This document shows positions 45,259 through 54,229 of a stretch of 64,000 nt of DNA, piece by piece. Each line of letters opens with the position of its first letter. Within the stretch, counting starts at the first letter, position 1. The stretch is from DASXSB01 sp036506275 (GTDB taxonomy: Bacteria; Methylomirabilota; Methylomirabilia; Rokubacteriales; CSP1-6). The stretch lies in assembly GCA_036506275.1 (NCBI GenBank), contig DASXSB010000063.1, positions 1 through 64,000 of the forward strand. The letters are read 5' to 3'. Under the pieces are notes generated by a model, which was given only the letters and a program-made list of their open reading frames with translations, ran no database searches and had not been told where the DNA came from. The position numbers and the translations under genes are program-made.

Positions 45259-46266
45259 TCACCCACCCATTAGGTTTCGCGCGGCACGCGCGAGGTCAGC
45301 GATCGAGTCGACGACGGAGTGCCACAGCGATGCCCACATGTCGAAGCCAAGAGCGGCCACGGCCAGGACGCCGACGGTCGACGCGACGACGGTCCCGGCC
45401 GTCCACCCGAACGGAATGTTGCGCCGCCAGAGGAAGGCGCGACGCTGACGAGAGGGCAGCTCGCCCTCTTCGAGATACCTCACCGCCCGCTCCACCAGCT
45501 CCCGCCCGATGTGACGGGTCTGGTCGGCATAGCCGATGAGGAGCGCGTGGTCGCACACGATGTTCACGACGCGCGGGATTCCCTCCGCGTACTCCGCGAT
45601 CCGGCGCACGGCCGCTTCGTTGAAGAGGTTCAGGTCGCGCGCGCCCGCCACCCGCAGGCGACTGCGGATGTAGTCGCGCGTCTCCTCGGCCGTCATGGGA
45701 GGAATCGCGCAGCGGAGACCGATGCGTTGCTTGAGCTGGCGGAGCTGCGGAAGCTGTAGCCGCACCTTGAGCTCGGGCTGCCCCACGAGCAGGATCTGCA
45801 AGAGCTTGTCGGTGGGCGTCTCGAAGTTCGAGAGCAGCCGCACCTGCTCGAGAGTGTCGGGCTCGAGGTTCTGGGCCTCGTCGATGATGAGCACGGTGTT
45901 CTGCCCGGCCCGCCGGCGATCGATGAGGAAATTGTTGAGGGCGACCAGGCGCTGCGCCCGCGAGGAGACCGTCTTGCCGATGCCGAAATCCTCGAGGACG
46001 TATTCCAGAATGTCGTCAAAGGGCAGCGTCGAGTTGAAGACGAAGGCGACGGCGGTGGTGGAGTCGAGACGCTGGAGGAGCGTCTGCAGCAATGTGGTCT
46101 TCCCCGTTCCCACTTCCCCCGTGAGGACGATGAAGCCCTTGTGCTCCTGGACGCCATAGATGAGCTGGGCGAGGGCTTCCCGGTGGCCGGGGGTCAGATA
46201 GAGGAACTTCGGATCCGGTGTCGCGTTGAACGGCTTTTCCTTGAGTCCGTAGAAGTTGAGGTACAT
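45259..46266 (-). CDS. XrtA-associated AAA ATPase (ExeA/GspA-like putative secretion ATPase)
   Basis: A 335-residue AAA ATPase. MYLNFYGLKEKPFNATPDP is the typical opening, Walker A TGEVGTGKTT lies at 49-58, Walker B VLIIDEAQNLEP near 121, and a sensor region RIAEYAEGIPRVVNIVCDHAL near 217. A single transmembrane helix near 285-308 follows, so it is tethered to the inner membrane, unlike fully soluble ExeA proteins. In this family it is thought to assist assembly or secretion of the polysaccharide machine; the precise action is not known. Confidence 0.92.
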   Translation of the reverse strand: MYLNFYGLKEKPFNATPDPKFLYLTPGHREALAQLIYGVQEHKGFIVLTGEVGTGKTTLLQTLLQRLDSTTAVAFVFNSTLPFDDILEYVLEDFGIGKTVSSRAQRLVALNNFLIDRRRAGQNTVLIIDEAQNLEPDTLEQVRLLSNFETPTDKLLQILLVGQPELKVRLQLPQLRQLKQRIGLRCAIPPMTAEETRDYIRSRLRVAGARDLNLFNEAAVRRIAEYAEGIPRVVNIVCDHALLIGYADQTRHIGRELVERAVRYLEEGELPSRQRRAFLWRRNIPFGWTAGTVVASTVGVLAVAALGFDMWASLWHSVVDSIADLARAARNLMGG

Positions 46267-46273
46267 GAGCGCC

Positions 46274-47857
46274 CTATTTGCCCCGACTCAAGAACGAGAC
46301 CAGCTGCTCGTTGCCGTGGGCCACGAACCACGACACGCCGATGATGAGGACCAAGGCCACCGCGAAGGAGGCGGTGCCGAGACGGAACCGCCGCAGCCCG
46401 CGCGCGGTGTCGTCGGCGGTGATGATGAGGGGGATGCTGAGCAGCACGGGCACCGTGCTCAGCGCGCGCAGGTCGTCCACCGAGTGGAAGGACGCGTTCA
46501 GCTGCTCGGCGAGCACGACGGCGGCGATGGCGAGCGCGGTCGACGCCACCAGCGCCATGATCAGGTAGCGAAGACGGTTGGGAGCCGTCGGCTCCCCGCT
46601 CGGGAAGGCGGGATCGATGACGCGGAACTGCTCGCCCTTCTGTCGCTGCTCCATGTTCTCGGCGAGCTGTGCCTCCTCGTAGCGCTTCATGAGAGAGCCG
46701 TAGTTCTCGCGCGTGGATTCGTAGTCACGCGACAGCTCGCGGAACTCCTGCTCCCGCCGGGGGGCGTTCTCGACGCGGCCGATATAGCTCGTGAGGGCGG
46801 CCCGCAGGCGCTTCTCCTCGCCCTTGAGGATGTTGATCTCGGCGTCCACGTCGGACTGCGCCTGGCGCAGGCGCAAGACGTAGGGGCTGTTCGTGGCCGT
46901 CGTCTTGGGCGTGTCCTTGGCCGCGGTCGCCGTCCGCCCTTCGGCCAGGTCTTTCTCGAGCGCGGCGATCTCCTGCTTGAGGCGCACGACGTCAGGGTAC
47001 TTGTCGCTGTACACCGTCCGCATCCGACGCAGCTCCTCGTTGAGCTTCGTGAGCTGATCGATCCCGGCTTCGGGACCGCTGCTGGTGCCCGAGAAGGACC
47101 CCGCCTCCGCGAGCTGCCGCGCGATCGCTTCCTTCCGCTCCAGGGCCCGCGTCTGGTTGTCGCTGTTCAGGCGGAGCTGCTGGTTGAGGCGCTCGATGGT
47201 CCCCAGGTTGGCGTCCATCTGCTGGGGCAGCTCACCGAGGTATTTCTTTTTGAACTCGCTCACCGACGCCTCTTGCTGGTCGAGGCGCTTCTTGACTTCC
47301 GTGAGCTGCACTTTCAGGAATTCCGAGGTGCCCGCCGCCTGGCGCTCGCGCACCTTGAGGTTCTCCTCGATATAGAAGGAGGCGAGCGTGTTGGCGACGC
47401 GGGCCACCGTCTCCGGATCGCGGCCCTCGTAGCTGATCGTGAAGGCGATCGTGACGCCGCGGTACTCGTCCTGCTTGACGGACTTCAGATCGAGCCGGAT
47501 GTCCTTGCGCATCCGGTCGATGACCTCTTCCTGGGAGACGCGCTTGCGAAGGTCCGCGTAGAGCCCGAAGCGGTTGATGAGCGCCTCCAGGCGGGAGCGG
47601 CTCAGGATCTCCTGGCTGATGGTGTGAAGCCGCGTCTCGAGCGCGCTCGTCACTGTCGGCCTGACCATGGACTCCGGCACCTGCTGCCGGTCCACGAGCA
47701 CGGTGGCGCCCGAGCGATACACGTTGGGGAGGAACATGATGAGGCTGACCGCCGCCGCCAGTGGGACCGTGAAGACCACGATCGCCAGCCACTTGCGGCG
47801 GCCCCACACCGACCGCACGACTTCGACCGCGGACGTTCTCCGGACTTCCTCCTGCAT
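46274..47857 (-). CDS. XrtA-system chain-length determinant (Wzz/GNVR family)
   Basis: A 527-residue inner-membrane protein that would set polysaccharide chain length and work with the tyrosine kinase. Transmembrane helices lie near 25-45 and near 430-450, plus a third near the C-terminus. Between them is a long periplasmic coiled-coil region (about 165-390) and the GNVR-type segment LSRDYESTRENYGSLMKRYEEAQL near 378-400. It lies seven bases from the ATPase gene and 23 from the exporter gene, in the usual order for exosortase loci. Confidence 0.92.
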   Translation of the reverse strand: MQEEVRRTSAVEVVRSVWGRRKWLAIVVFTVPLAAAVSLIMFLPNVYRSGATVLVDRQQVPESMVRPTVTSALETRLHTISQEILSRSRLEALINRFGLYADLRKRVSQEEVIDRMRKDIRLDLKSVKQDEYRGVTIAFTISYEGRDPETVARVANTLASFYIEENLKVRERQAAGTSEFLKVQLTEVKKRLDQQEASVSEFKKKYLGELPQQMDANLGTIERLNQQLRLNSDNQTRALERKEAIARQLAEAGSFSGTSSGPEAGIDQLTKLNEELRRMRTVYSDKYPDVVRLKQEIAALEKDLAEGRTATAAKDTPKTTATNSPYVLRLRQAQSDVDAEINILKGEEKRLRAALTSYIGRVENAPRREQEFRELSRDYESTRENYGSLMKRYEEAQLAENMEQRQKGEQFRVIDPAFPSGEPTAPNRLRYLIMALVASTALAIAAVVLAEQLNASFHSVDDLRALSTVPVLLSIPLIITADDTARGLRRFRLGTASFAVALVLIIGVSWFVAHGNEQLVSFLSRGK

Positions 47858-47880
47858 CTCGGGCCCCCTCCCGCGTCCCG

Positions 47881-48540
47881 CTAGGGGACGAGGACGATAT
47901 CGCCGGGCTGGAGATAGAAGTTTTCTTCCTCCCCGCCGCTTGCCACGACTCGGTTGTAGTTGAACGGAATGCGCGTCATCACCTTGCCGTTCGGGCGCAG
48001 GATCACGATCTTCGAACGGTTCGCGAACTGGTTGAACCCGCCGGCCTGCGCGAGCACGTCGAGCACCGTCGTCCAGCTCTTCAGCTCATAACGCGCCGGA
48101 CGCGCCACCTCGCCCATCACCGAGACCTTGAAGCTCCGCACGTCGTTGACGATTACCGATACTTCGGGAGAGGGCATGTACTCGGACAGCTTCTTGGCGA
48201 GGACGTCCCGCAACTGCATGGCGGTGAGGCCCGACGCCTGCACGTCGTCGAGGAGCGGCAGCGAGATCATGCCGTCCGGACGGACCGCCACCACCCGGCT
48301 CATGGCCTCGTTCTTCCAGACGGTGACGGCGAGGATGTCCTCGGGACCGATGAGATACTGCTCGATCGCGGACGCGCCGGTGGGCGTACCTGCTTTCCCC
48401 GGCGGCGTGGCGGCGGTCTTCGCGGGAGCGGCCGGCGCCGGCGCCGCCGCGGGCGGCTTTGCCGGCTGCTGCGCGGCGGCCACGCCAACGAACCCGACGA
48501 GCAGGATCGCGGTTGCAGAGAGGATTCGAGCCCCTTTCAT
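47881..48540 (-). CDS. XrtA-system polysaccharide export protein (Wza-like)
   Basis: A 219-residue secreted protein with a signal peptide (about 1-24), an Ala/Pro-rich linker (about 25-60), a poly-export domain with YLIGPEDILAVTVWKNE near 67 and a SLBB-like domain with VSVMGEVARPARYEL near 153 and ILRPNGKV. It would form the periplasmic and outer-membrane export channel for the polymer. It is shorter than Wza, so a partner such as the beta-barrel protein at 49213 probably completes the pore. No lipobox is seen. It lies 62 bases from the next small gene upstream. Confidence 0.92.
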   Translation of the reverse strand: MKGARILSATAILLVGFVGVAAAQQPAKPPAAAPAPAAPAKTAATPPGKAGTPTGASAIEQYLIGPEDILAVTVWKNEAMSRVVAVRPDGMISLPLLDDVQASGLTAMQLRDVLAKKLSEYMPSPEVSVIVNDVRSFKVSVMGEVARPARYELKSWTTVLDVLAQAGGFNQFANRSKIVILRPNGKVMTRIPFNYNRVVASGGEEENFYLQPGDIVLVP

Positions 48541-48602
48541 TGGAGTCCTCCGACCTCGATCAGTCTGGGTCAGTGTCGACGGACGTCGCGGGGACGACCG
48601 TC

Positions 48603-48695
48603 CTATCGAAGGGCCCGGTAGGCCCCAATGCCAGCGCCGATGACGAGAATGTTGAGTGCCACGATGAGTACGGTCTCGATGATCCGTTCCACCAT
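48603..48695 (-). CDS. Possible 30-residue single-span membrane peptide
   Basis: A very short frame encoding MVERIIETVLIVALNILVIGAGIGAYRALR-like sequence whose whole centre is hydrophobic. It sits 17 bases after the membrane protein at 48712 and ahead of the export gene in the same direction. It resembles small accessory peptides of membrane complexes, but so short a frame may be chance; the ribosome-binding site (GGATGGG) is weak. Confidence 0.35.
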   Translation of the reverse strand: MVERIIETVLIVALNILVIGAGIGAYRALR

Positions 48696-48711
48696 GCCGC
48701 GCCCATCCCTG

Positions 48712-48993
48712 TTACTGTACGCCGGAGGTGCTAACAAGGGCGGGGGCGGGAATGTCCAGGCCCATCCGCTGCAACACGCCGCACGCGTCCCCATCGTATC
48801 GGACGCCAGCCGTCAGGATGGGAGAGCGGCGCGCGACCTCGGAAATGCGGTACGCGCACGCGATGTTCTGCCAGCGGCGCGCCTGGCGCCGCTGTTCGTA
48901 GCCCCACGACGCCGGCAGCACGATTAGGCCGAGGAAAACCAGCGTCATGATGAGCTTCAGTGTCCGCTCGATCTCGGGGCGGAAGAACCGCAT
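48712..48993 (-). CDS. Small membrane protein of unknown function
   Basis: A 93-residue protein with one strongly hydrophobic helix (about 10-32) and a soluble part with a single Cys pair (Cys44 and Cys72 region). GGAGGTGCT directly before the ATG at 48993 is an excellent ribosome-binding site and decides the start. It heads the run of export genes on the minus strand. I do not recognise the family; the context suggests an accessory part of the export complex. Confidence 0.55.
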   Translation of the reverse strand: MRFFRPEIERTLKLIMTLVFLGLIVLPASWGYEQRRQARRWQNIACAYRISEVARRSPILTAGVRYDGDACGVLQRMGLDIPAPALVSTSGVQ

Positions 48994-49212
48994 AGCACCT
49001 CCGGAATGTCGGCTCACCACCAGGGCATATAGCATCCTTCGGGCCATGACCATAAGTGCCCGCCGAATATGGCAATGATGGCTGTGAAAAGGCTTTCAGA
49101 AGGGGCCCACGACGCCGAAAAGGTTTCGGGGTACGAAATTATTGCAGGACAGCGCCGGACGGCGGCTCCACGCTCGTGCCCATCGACGAGGCGTCGGGCC
49201 TCGTTTCGAGGG

Positions 49213-50604
49213 CTAGTTGAAGCTGAACGGATACCCGAACTGGAGCCCGATGAAGACGCGGTTCTGGTCGACGTCGGCCGCGCTCGAAGACGTCGTGTCA
49301 CTGCGCTGGCGAAAGAACGTGTATGAGCCGTAGATGGTAATGTAGCGGGCGACCTGGTAGGCCGCGTTCAGGCTGAGCGTGAACGTGTTGAAGTCGGTGT
49401 TCGTGCGCGTGTGCTTGCCTTCCGACTCGAACGTCGAGTACCGCGGCGAGAGGCCGATCACGAACCCCTTCATGAGGGAGGTCACCTCGACGAGGCCTGT
49501 GACGGACTGGGAATCGACGACACCGCCCTGGCCGCCCGACGTCGTTACCGCCCGATCGTACGTGCCGCTGATCTGACCCCACTTGAAGCGCTGGGCCAAG
49601 GTCGCGGTCACCGCAGGGGTGACGCTCGTATCCCCCTCCTGGACCACGAAGCTCGGGCCCGCGCTGAGCGACGCCGACAACGTCCCCGTGATCAGATAGC
49701 TCACGCCCAGCCGCGGCGTGTGCGTCATCGTCACCGGCTCGCCATCGATGTCCAGGTATGCGAACTCGTAGCTCGCCGTTCCCGTCAGCCGTGGCGTGAA
49801 CGTCCGGTCCACGGCGACGCCAATTCGGTAACCGTTGGAGTCATGGGCAGTGGTCGACGCGGCGTTGTCGTCGTCCGTGGTGTTTCCGAAGCGTTCGATC
49901 ACGTACGACCCATAGACCCGTCCTGTCATGAGGGGAGTCATCACCCACGAGAGCCCAGGGGCGATCGTGTTGGTCCACGCCTCCCGGCGTCCGGTCGACA
50001 CTCCCTGCAACGTGGCGGCATTGGTGTTCCGGTCGTAGGTGAAGTACTCGGACAGCGTGAAGCTGAGCCGCTGCGAGGCCTGGTAGGCCGCGTTCAGCGC
50101 CAGGTTGTGCCGGTTCGCGATGTTGTTGAGCTCGGTGTGGCGGGCGTACACCTCCGCGGTGAAGTTGTACGCCGCGCTCAGCTGATACGTGGGCTGCTGG
50201 AGCGCGATCGAGATACCCGGTGTGAAGCCCGTGACGAAATCCCAATCCTTGTTCGCGTTGTTCGCGAAGACGTTGTCGTTGAACTCCTCGGAGATCGTGA
50301 AGGAGGGCGTGACCGTGAGCCGTCCTTGCGGCAGGGGTGGGTTGAGAAGGTACGGCCCGATGTGCGTGAACGGCGTCAGGAACATCGGCCCCTGCGCCGT
50401 AGGCTGCACGGGCGAGATGGGAGTTCCCGGCGTGGGTCGCTCCGTTTGCGTCGACGGCGTCGTACCGGTCTGAGTCGTACCCGACTGCGTCGACCCGGAT
50501 TGCGTCGTCCCGGACTGCGAGCCGGGCTGCGCCCACGCGCCGCCCCCGAAGATGTGAATCGCCCCCACCACCGACAGCAGCAGGACGCCGGCGAGCCGAA
50601 TCAT
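49213..50604 (-). CDS. XrtA/PEP-CTERM-associated outer-membrane beta-barrel protein
   Basis: A 463-residue protein with a signal peptide (about 1-26), a Gln/Ser/Thr-Gly-rich low-complexity stretch (about 28-50), then alternating amphipathic strands to the C-terminal aromatic residue (YPFSFN), the usual mark of a beta-barrel assembled by the Bam complex. It matches a conserved hypothetical outer-membrane family found beside exosortase polysaccharide genes. It may be the outer-membrane pore for export. The ATG at 50604 begins the signal peptide; the longer reading is rejected. A 219-base gap separates it from the next gene downstream. Confidence 0.85.
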   Translation of the reverse strand: MIRLAGVLLLSVVGAIHIFGGGAWAQPGSQSGTTQSGSTQSGTTQTGTTPSTQTERPTPGTPISPVQPTAQGPMFLTPFTHIGPYLLNPPLPQGRLTVTPSFTISEEFNDNVFANNANKDWDFVTGFTPGISIALQQPTYQLSAAYNFTAEVYARHTELNNIANRHNLALNAAYQASQRLSFTLSEYFTYDRNTNAATLQGVSTGRREAWTNTIAPGLSWVMTPLMTGRVYGSYVIERFGNTTDDDNAASTTAHDSNGYRIGVAVDRTFTPRLTGTASYEFAYLDIDGEPVTMTHTPRLGVSYLITGTLSASLSAGPSFVVQEGDTSVTPAVTATLAQRFKWGQISGTYDRAVTTSGGQGGVVDSQSVTGLVEVTSLMKGFVIGLSPRYSTFESEGKHTRTNTDFNTFTLSLNAAYQVARYITIYGSYTFFRQRSDTTSSSAADVDQNRVFIGLQFGYPFSFN

Positions 50605-50666
50605 ACGGGAAGATGTATCACGGCGGTCCCCTCCGGACAATGAGGTTTCCGCCGGATCGGCGCGGG

Positions 50667-50867
50667 CTACCGCGGATTGGGATCGAGCGGGGAGGCCGTC
50701 CGGGCGAGGCCGGCGGAGCCCGTTGCCCGCGCCACCGCGTCGGAGATGAGCTCCAGGAGGTGGGCGGAGCACACGGAGTGAGTGGGCACGGGATCGTCGA
50801 GCGGCTCTTTCTCGCCGAGTAGCGACGGCTTCCCCTCGTGCTCGCACCAGGCGCACACGATTTTCAT
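50667..50867 (-). CDS. Small zinc-ribbon-like protein
   Basis: A 66-residue protein opening MKIVCAWCEHEG with a CxxC pair (Cys5, Cys8) and a second CSAH near 34, a plausible Zn site. Similar short proteins appear as hypothetical proteins in Rokubacteria-type genomes, to my recollection. The ATG at 50867 is chosen because the CxxC motif is placed there in relatives. Function unknown. It lies 62 bases upstream of the beta-barrel gene on the same strand. Confidence 0.6.
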   Translation of the reverse strand: MKIVCAWCEHEGKPSLLGEKEPLDDPVPTHSVCSAHLLELISDAVARATGSAGLARTASPLDPNPR

Positions 50868-51123
50868 GGCGCCGGGGCTCTGAGCAAGTTCCGCACCCCG
50901 CGCCGACGTCAATATTTTCGCGCGTCTTCGCGCGGGGTCGCGCGCCCCTCGTCGAAAGTGTCGTCAGCAGCGACGTCGACGCGAAATCGTCAACTGTTCC
51001 GTCACTCCCCCGGCCGCGTCCGTCCGCCCGGCCTCACCGCGTGCGCTCATCCCGAGTGATCCGGAGACACTCCGGTGCGCTATTTTCTTGGTCGCGCCGA
51101 ACGCCGCTTGCTAGCCTGCGCGC

Positions 51124-51735
51124 ATGAAGAGACGCGACGTCGCCGTTGCGCTGCCGCTTCTCGTGATCACCACCGCCTGCGCCACCACCACGACCACGGC
51201 ACTGCCGCGAGGTTTCGAGGACGTTCCTGCTCCAAGAGGGCTGGCGTATCAGCCGGGGAGATCGATGAGCATCGAGTCACCGAGCGCGAAGGCGGTGCAC
51301 CTGGTGTATCGCGGTCGCACGGAGCCGGACGTCACCGCGATGGCGCTGCGGGCCACGCTCGAGGCGACCGGGTGGCGGCACATCAGCAGCTCAACGCGCA
51401 AGGCCGGGCCCCAGGGCACGGTGCAGGTCTTCGAGAAGGAGGGAAGCGCGCTTCAGCTCGACATCTCGCGCTCGCTCTGGTTCACCTACGTCACGTACGA
51501 CGTCTCCCGCCCGACCGCGATGCCGTCCGCGACGGCCTCGCGAGCCGGCGAACCGACGCCAGCCCGCGCGGACGTCGCGGGTCCCGGCAGCGGCGCCGGT
51601 GCGGAGTCGGCGGGGGCCGGCGCCGACGAGCGCGCCACCACCTCGGCTTCCGGACCGTGGGCCCGGCTCAAGGAGCAAACGCTCTCGCTCGGAGAATCCG
51701 TGAAGACGTTCATCAGCGAGATCCTGCCCCGCTAA
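51124..51735 (+). CDS. Putative exported/lipoprotein of unknown function
   Basis: A 203-residue protein with an N-terminal signal-like segment (MKRRDVAVALPLLVITTAC), possibly a weak lipobox with Cys19 as acceptor. The centre (about 55-130) looks like a small alpha/beta domain with VHLVYRGRTEP and GTVQVFEKEGSAL, and the C-terminal third is Ala/Gly/Pro-rich and probably unstructured. No family is recognised with confidence. It stands alone, with 256 bases of non-coding sequence upstream. Confidence 0.6.
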   Translation: MKRRDVAVALPLLVITTACATTTTTALPRGFEDVPAPRGLAYQPGRSMSIESPSAKAVHLVYRGRTEPDVTAMALRATLEATGWRHISSSTRKAGPQGTVQVFEKEGSALQLDISRSLWFTYVTYDVSRPTAMPSATASRAGEPTPARADVAGPGSGAGAESAGAGADERATTSASGPWARLKEQTLSLGESVKTFISEILPR

Positions 51736-51885
51736 GGCTCCGTCCCGCGCTCCCGCGCCGCATCACGCGCGCCTCTCCGCCGGCGCCCGTCTCTCCTCCC
51801 GCTGCTCGCTGATCGCGTTTGGCCTCCGATATGCTGGTTGTCCGAGCTCCACCGATTTCCCCGCGATCTCCCCGAGAGGCGACGC

Positions 51886-52107
51886 ATGCAAGCGACGGAG
51901 TGCTGGCGGTGCGGAGGTCCGATCAGGTTGTCTGCGCTGCAGGTCGTGTCCACGGCCGGGCGCGCGCACCGAGAATGCTTCGAAGCTTGGTTCTTCGGAC
52001 GCAACGGGGTCCGGCCCCGCCTCACCGCCGGGAAAGGCGAGGAGCGGCACGTCTACCGCGTGGCGGGGCGGCGCGTCGCCGGCGTCGCTGACGGGGGCGT
52101 CGTGTAG
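51886..52107 (+). CDS. Small zinc-finger-like protein
   Basis: A 73-residue protein with CWRCGGPI near 6 and HRECFEAWF near 29, which together form a probable single zinc site (Cys-x2-Cys ... His-x2-Cys). The rest is basic with short strands. The ATG at 51886 follows GAGAGGC at a good distance, so the longer in-frame reading from 51838 is not needed. Function unknown. Confidence 0.55.
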   Translation: MQATECWRCGGPIRLSALQVVSTAGRAHRECFEAWFFGRNGVRPRLTAGKGEERHVYRVAGRRVAGVADGGVV

Positions 52108-52265
52108 CGCGCGTGTCATCTTTGCGGCCGCCGTGACAGAAGGCGGGTCCCCCTGACACGGTCGCCGCCATCGTCTCTCCGCGCGCGCGCATTTCGCGTG
52201 GCCCGTGCGCGCCCATCGACACCGCCAGGTCTGGTACGCCCATTGCTCGGCGTATCAACGGACAC

Positions 52266-53759
52266 ATGGAGTTGCCGACGCGTGGCGGGCGGCGTTCCCC
52301 GAAATCCCGTTCCAGGCTCCTGCTCGACGAACACCTCGGCAAGCCCGGCGCGCTCAGCACCCTCGCTCGCGTCAGCGTCGCCACCCGCGACAAGCGCGAA
52401 TGCTTCTCGGAGATCGCGAAGGCGGCGGCGACGCTCCTGCGCGCACGCGCCGTCGCCGTCTGGATAGACACCGGCCGGATCCTCCGCAGCGAAGGCACGT
52501 TCACCACGGACGTCCGTCGGCAGCGACGGCCCATCGCTTTCGGCGACGTGCAGCACGGCGACGGCATGGTAGGCCGCGTGTTCTGGGCGCGCGGACCAGA
52601 ATACGTCGCGGACGTTCAGACCGACCGTCGCTGGGTCGACCACCACGCGGTGCGGGCGCAGGGCCTCCACGCGCTGGCGGCGCTTCCTTTGATCACGGAC
52701 CGCGTCGTCGGTGTGCTCGCGATCCTGTTCCCGGATCGCCGCGACTTCACGGCCGACGAGAAGGACGTCATGACGTTCCTCGCCGACCAGGCGGCCGTGG
52801 CCATCGAGCACGCGCGCCGGGTCGGTATCGTCGAGCGCCGCGGGCGCGTCGCGGATGCCGTGGTGGATCTGCTCTGCGCCGCGCACGGGGGGGACGGCGG
52901 TGAGCGCGCGGCCGAGCGCATCGTGCACGCCGCCGCCAGCCTGTTCGAGCCTCAGCGCGTCAGCGTGTACGAGATGGACCCGGCATCCGGCGACGTCGTG
53001 CTCGTCCGCGCGCGGGGCGCCGGCAGCGCCGACGCCGAGAGCGTGCGCGAGCTCGATCTCGTCGAGCTGGCCGTGCGCAATGCCCGCCCGATGATGGCGG
53101 CGACGGACGCCGCCTCCGGACACGCGTCCGCGGCCGGAAGTGGTCCCGACGCCGCGCGCGGCATCTCCGCCCTCGCCGTTCCGATCAAGACGAGATCGAT
53201 GGTGGTGGGCGCGCTCGCACTGGTGGCGGCGCCGGACCGCGAATTCGATCCGGGGACGATCGAGCTCGCGGAGCGCCTCGCCATCGGCGCCGCCGCCCTC
53301 CTCACGCCGTCACGGACGGGAGAGGAGCCACGACGATCCGCACGCGCGAGCGACGAGCCCGCGACGTGGCCGGGTGGCATCGTGTGGGAGGCCGACGCCG
53401 GAAGCGGTCGCTTCACGTTCGTGAGCCGACGCGCCGAAGTGCTCACGGGCTATCCGCTCGCGGAGTGGCGGCGGGACGCCGACTTCTGGCGGCGCCTCGT
53501 CCATCCCGACGATCGCCTCCAGGCCGGCCGCCGCCGCGCGGATGCGATGCGCGCGGGAGCGGACTTCGACCTCGAATACCGCATCGTGACGAAGTCGGGA
53601 CGCGAGATACACGTGCGGGACAGCGCCCGCGCGGTGCGGGATGCGCGGGGAATGCTGCGGCAGTGGCGCGGCGTGATGGTCGAGTTACCGGTGGAGCGGG
53701 CGGCCTCGGTCACGATCGACGAGGCCGGCGAGCACGTCCAGCAGTTACCGCTGCTCTAG
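52266..53759 (+). CDS. GAF-GAF-PAS sensory protein without an output domain
   Basis: A 497-residue soluble protein. A GAF domain lies at about 45-185 (YVADVQTDRRW and LPLITDRVVGVLAILF are typical), a second at about 215-345, and a PAS/PAC domain at about 370-475 with VSRRAEVLTGYP, WRRLVHPDD and a PAC EYRIVTKSGREIHV. No kinase, GGDEF, EAL, HTH or phosphatase domain follows; the protein ends soon after the PAC segment. It may act by binding a partner. The ribosome-binding site is weak and the first 40 residues look disordered, so the true start could be slightly later. Confidence 0.8.
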   Translation: MELPTRGGRRSPKSRSRLLLDEHLGKPGALSTLARVSVATRDKRECFSEIAKAAATLLRARAVAVWIDTGRILRSEGTFTTDVRRQRRPIAFGDVQHGDGMVGRVFWARGPEYVADVQTDRRWVDHHAVRAQGLHALAALPLITDRVVGVLAILFPDRRDFTADEKDVMTFLADQAAVAIEHARRVGIVERRGRVADAVVDLLCAAHGGDGGERAAERIVHAAASLFEPQRVSVYEMDPASGDVVLVRARGAGSADAESVRELDLVELAVRNARPMMAATDAASGHASAAGSGPDAARGISALAVPIKTRSMVVGALALVAAPDREFDPGTIELAERLAIGAAALLTPSRTGEEPRRSARASDEPATWPGGIVWEADAGSGRFTFVSRRAEVLTGYPLAEWRRDADFWRRLVHPDDRLQAGRRRADAMRAGADFDLEYRIVTKSGREIHVRDSARAVRDARGMLRQWRGVMVELPVERAASVTIDEAGEHVQQLPLL

Positions 53760-53780
53760 GCGCAAGACCGTTTCGCGCGG

Positions 53781-53978
53781 TCAGTGCGCGCTGGCGCTTT
53801 CTCCTTCGTGGGCGCTTCCCTCCAGCCACCCGATTTCGTTGCTGATGATCTCGATCAGGTCGCGCAGCTCATCGCGCCATCGTTCGTAACCGGCCGCCGC
53901 CAGCTCGTCGTGCGCCGAGCACAGATACCCGGCCGCGTCAGCGAGGCCGCGTGTCTTGCCCACGTTCGCCGTCGCCAT
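53781..53978 (-). CDS. Small helical protein of unknown function
   Basis: A 65-residue acidic protein rich in helix formers (GYERWRDELRDLIEIISNEIGWLEG). The strong ribosome-binding site GGAGGACGGGGG immediately before the ATG at 53978 decides the start. It converges with the GAF-GAF-PAS gene, with 21 bases between the stops. No family recognised. Confidence 0.55.
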   Translation of the reverse strand: MATANVGKTRGLADAAGYLCSAHDELAAAGYERWRDELRDLIEIISNEIGWLEGSAHEGESASAH

Positions 53979-54229
53979 CCCCCGTCCTCCTTCTCCTCGT
54001 CGTCGACCACGGAAAGCTGGTTCGGGGGACCTGGCTGCAGAGGGCATGCCAGGGCCGCAAGCCGCGACAACGCTGGAGTTTTTGGAGCGGGCGGGATGCC
54101 GCCCCCAAGAAGTGTCGGATTTGTGACGTCACACGCTGTTGGCGCGGGCCATCGCGGCACGAAGTGCGTGGCGCGCGACGGTGACGTGACAGTCGGGCGC
54201 CCGAAGAGAACCCGTTGAGCGCTCAGCGC

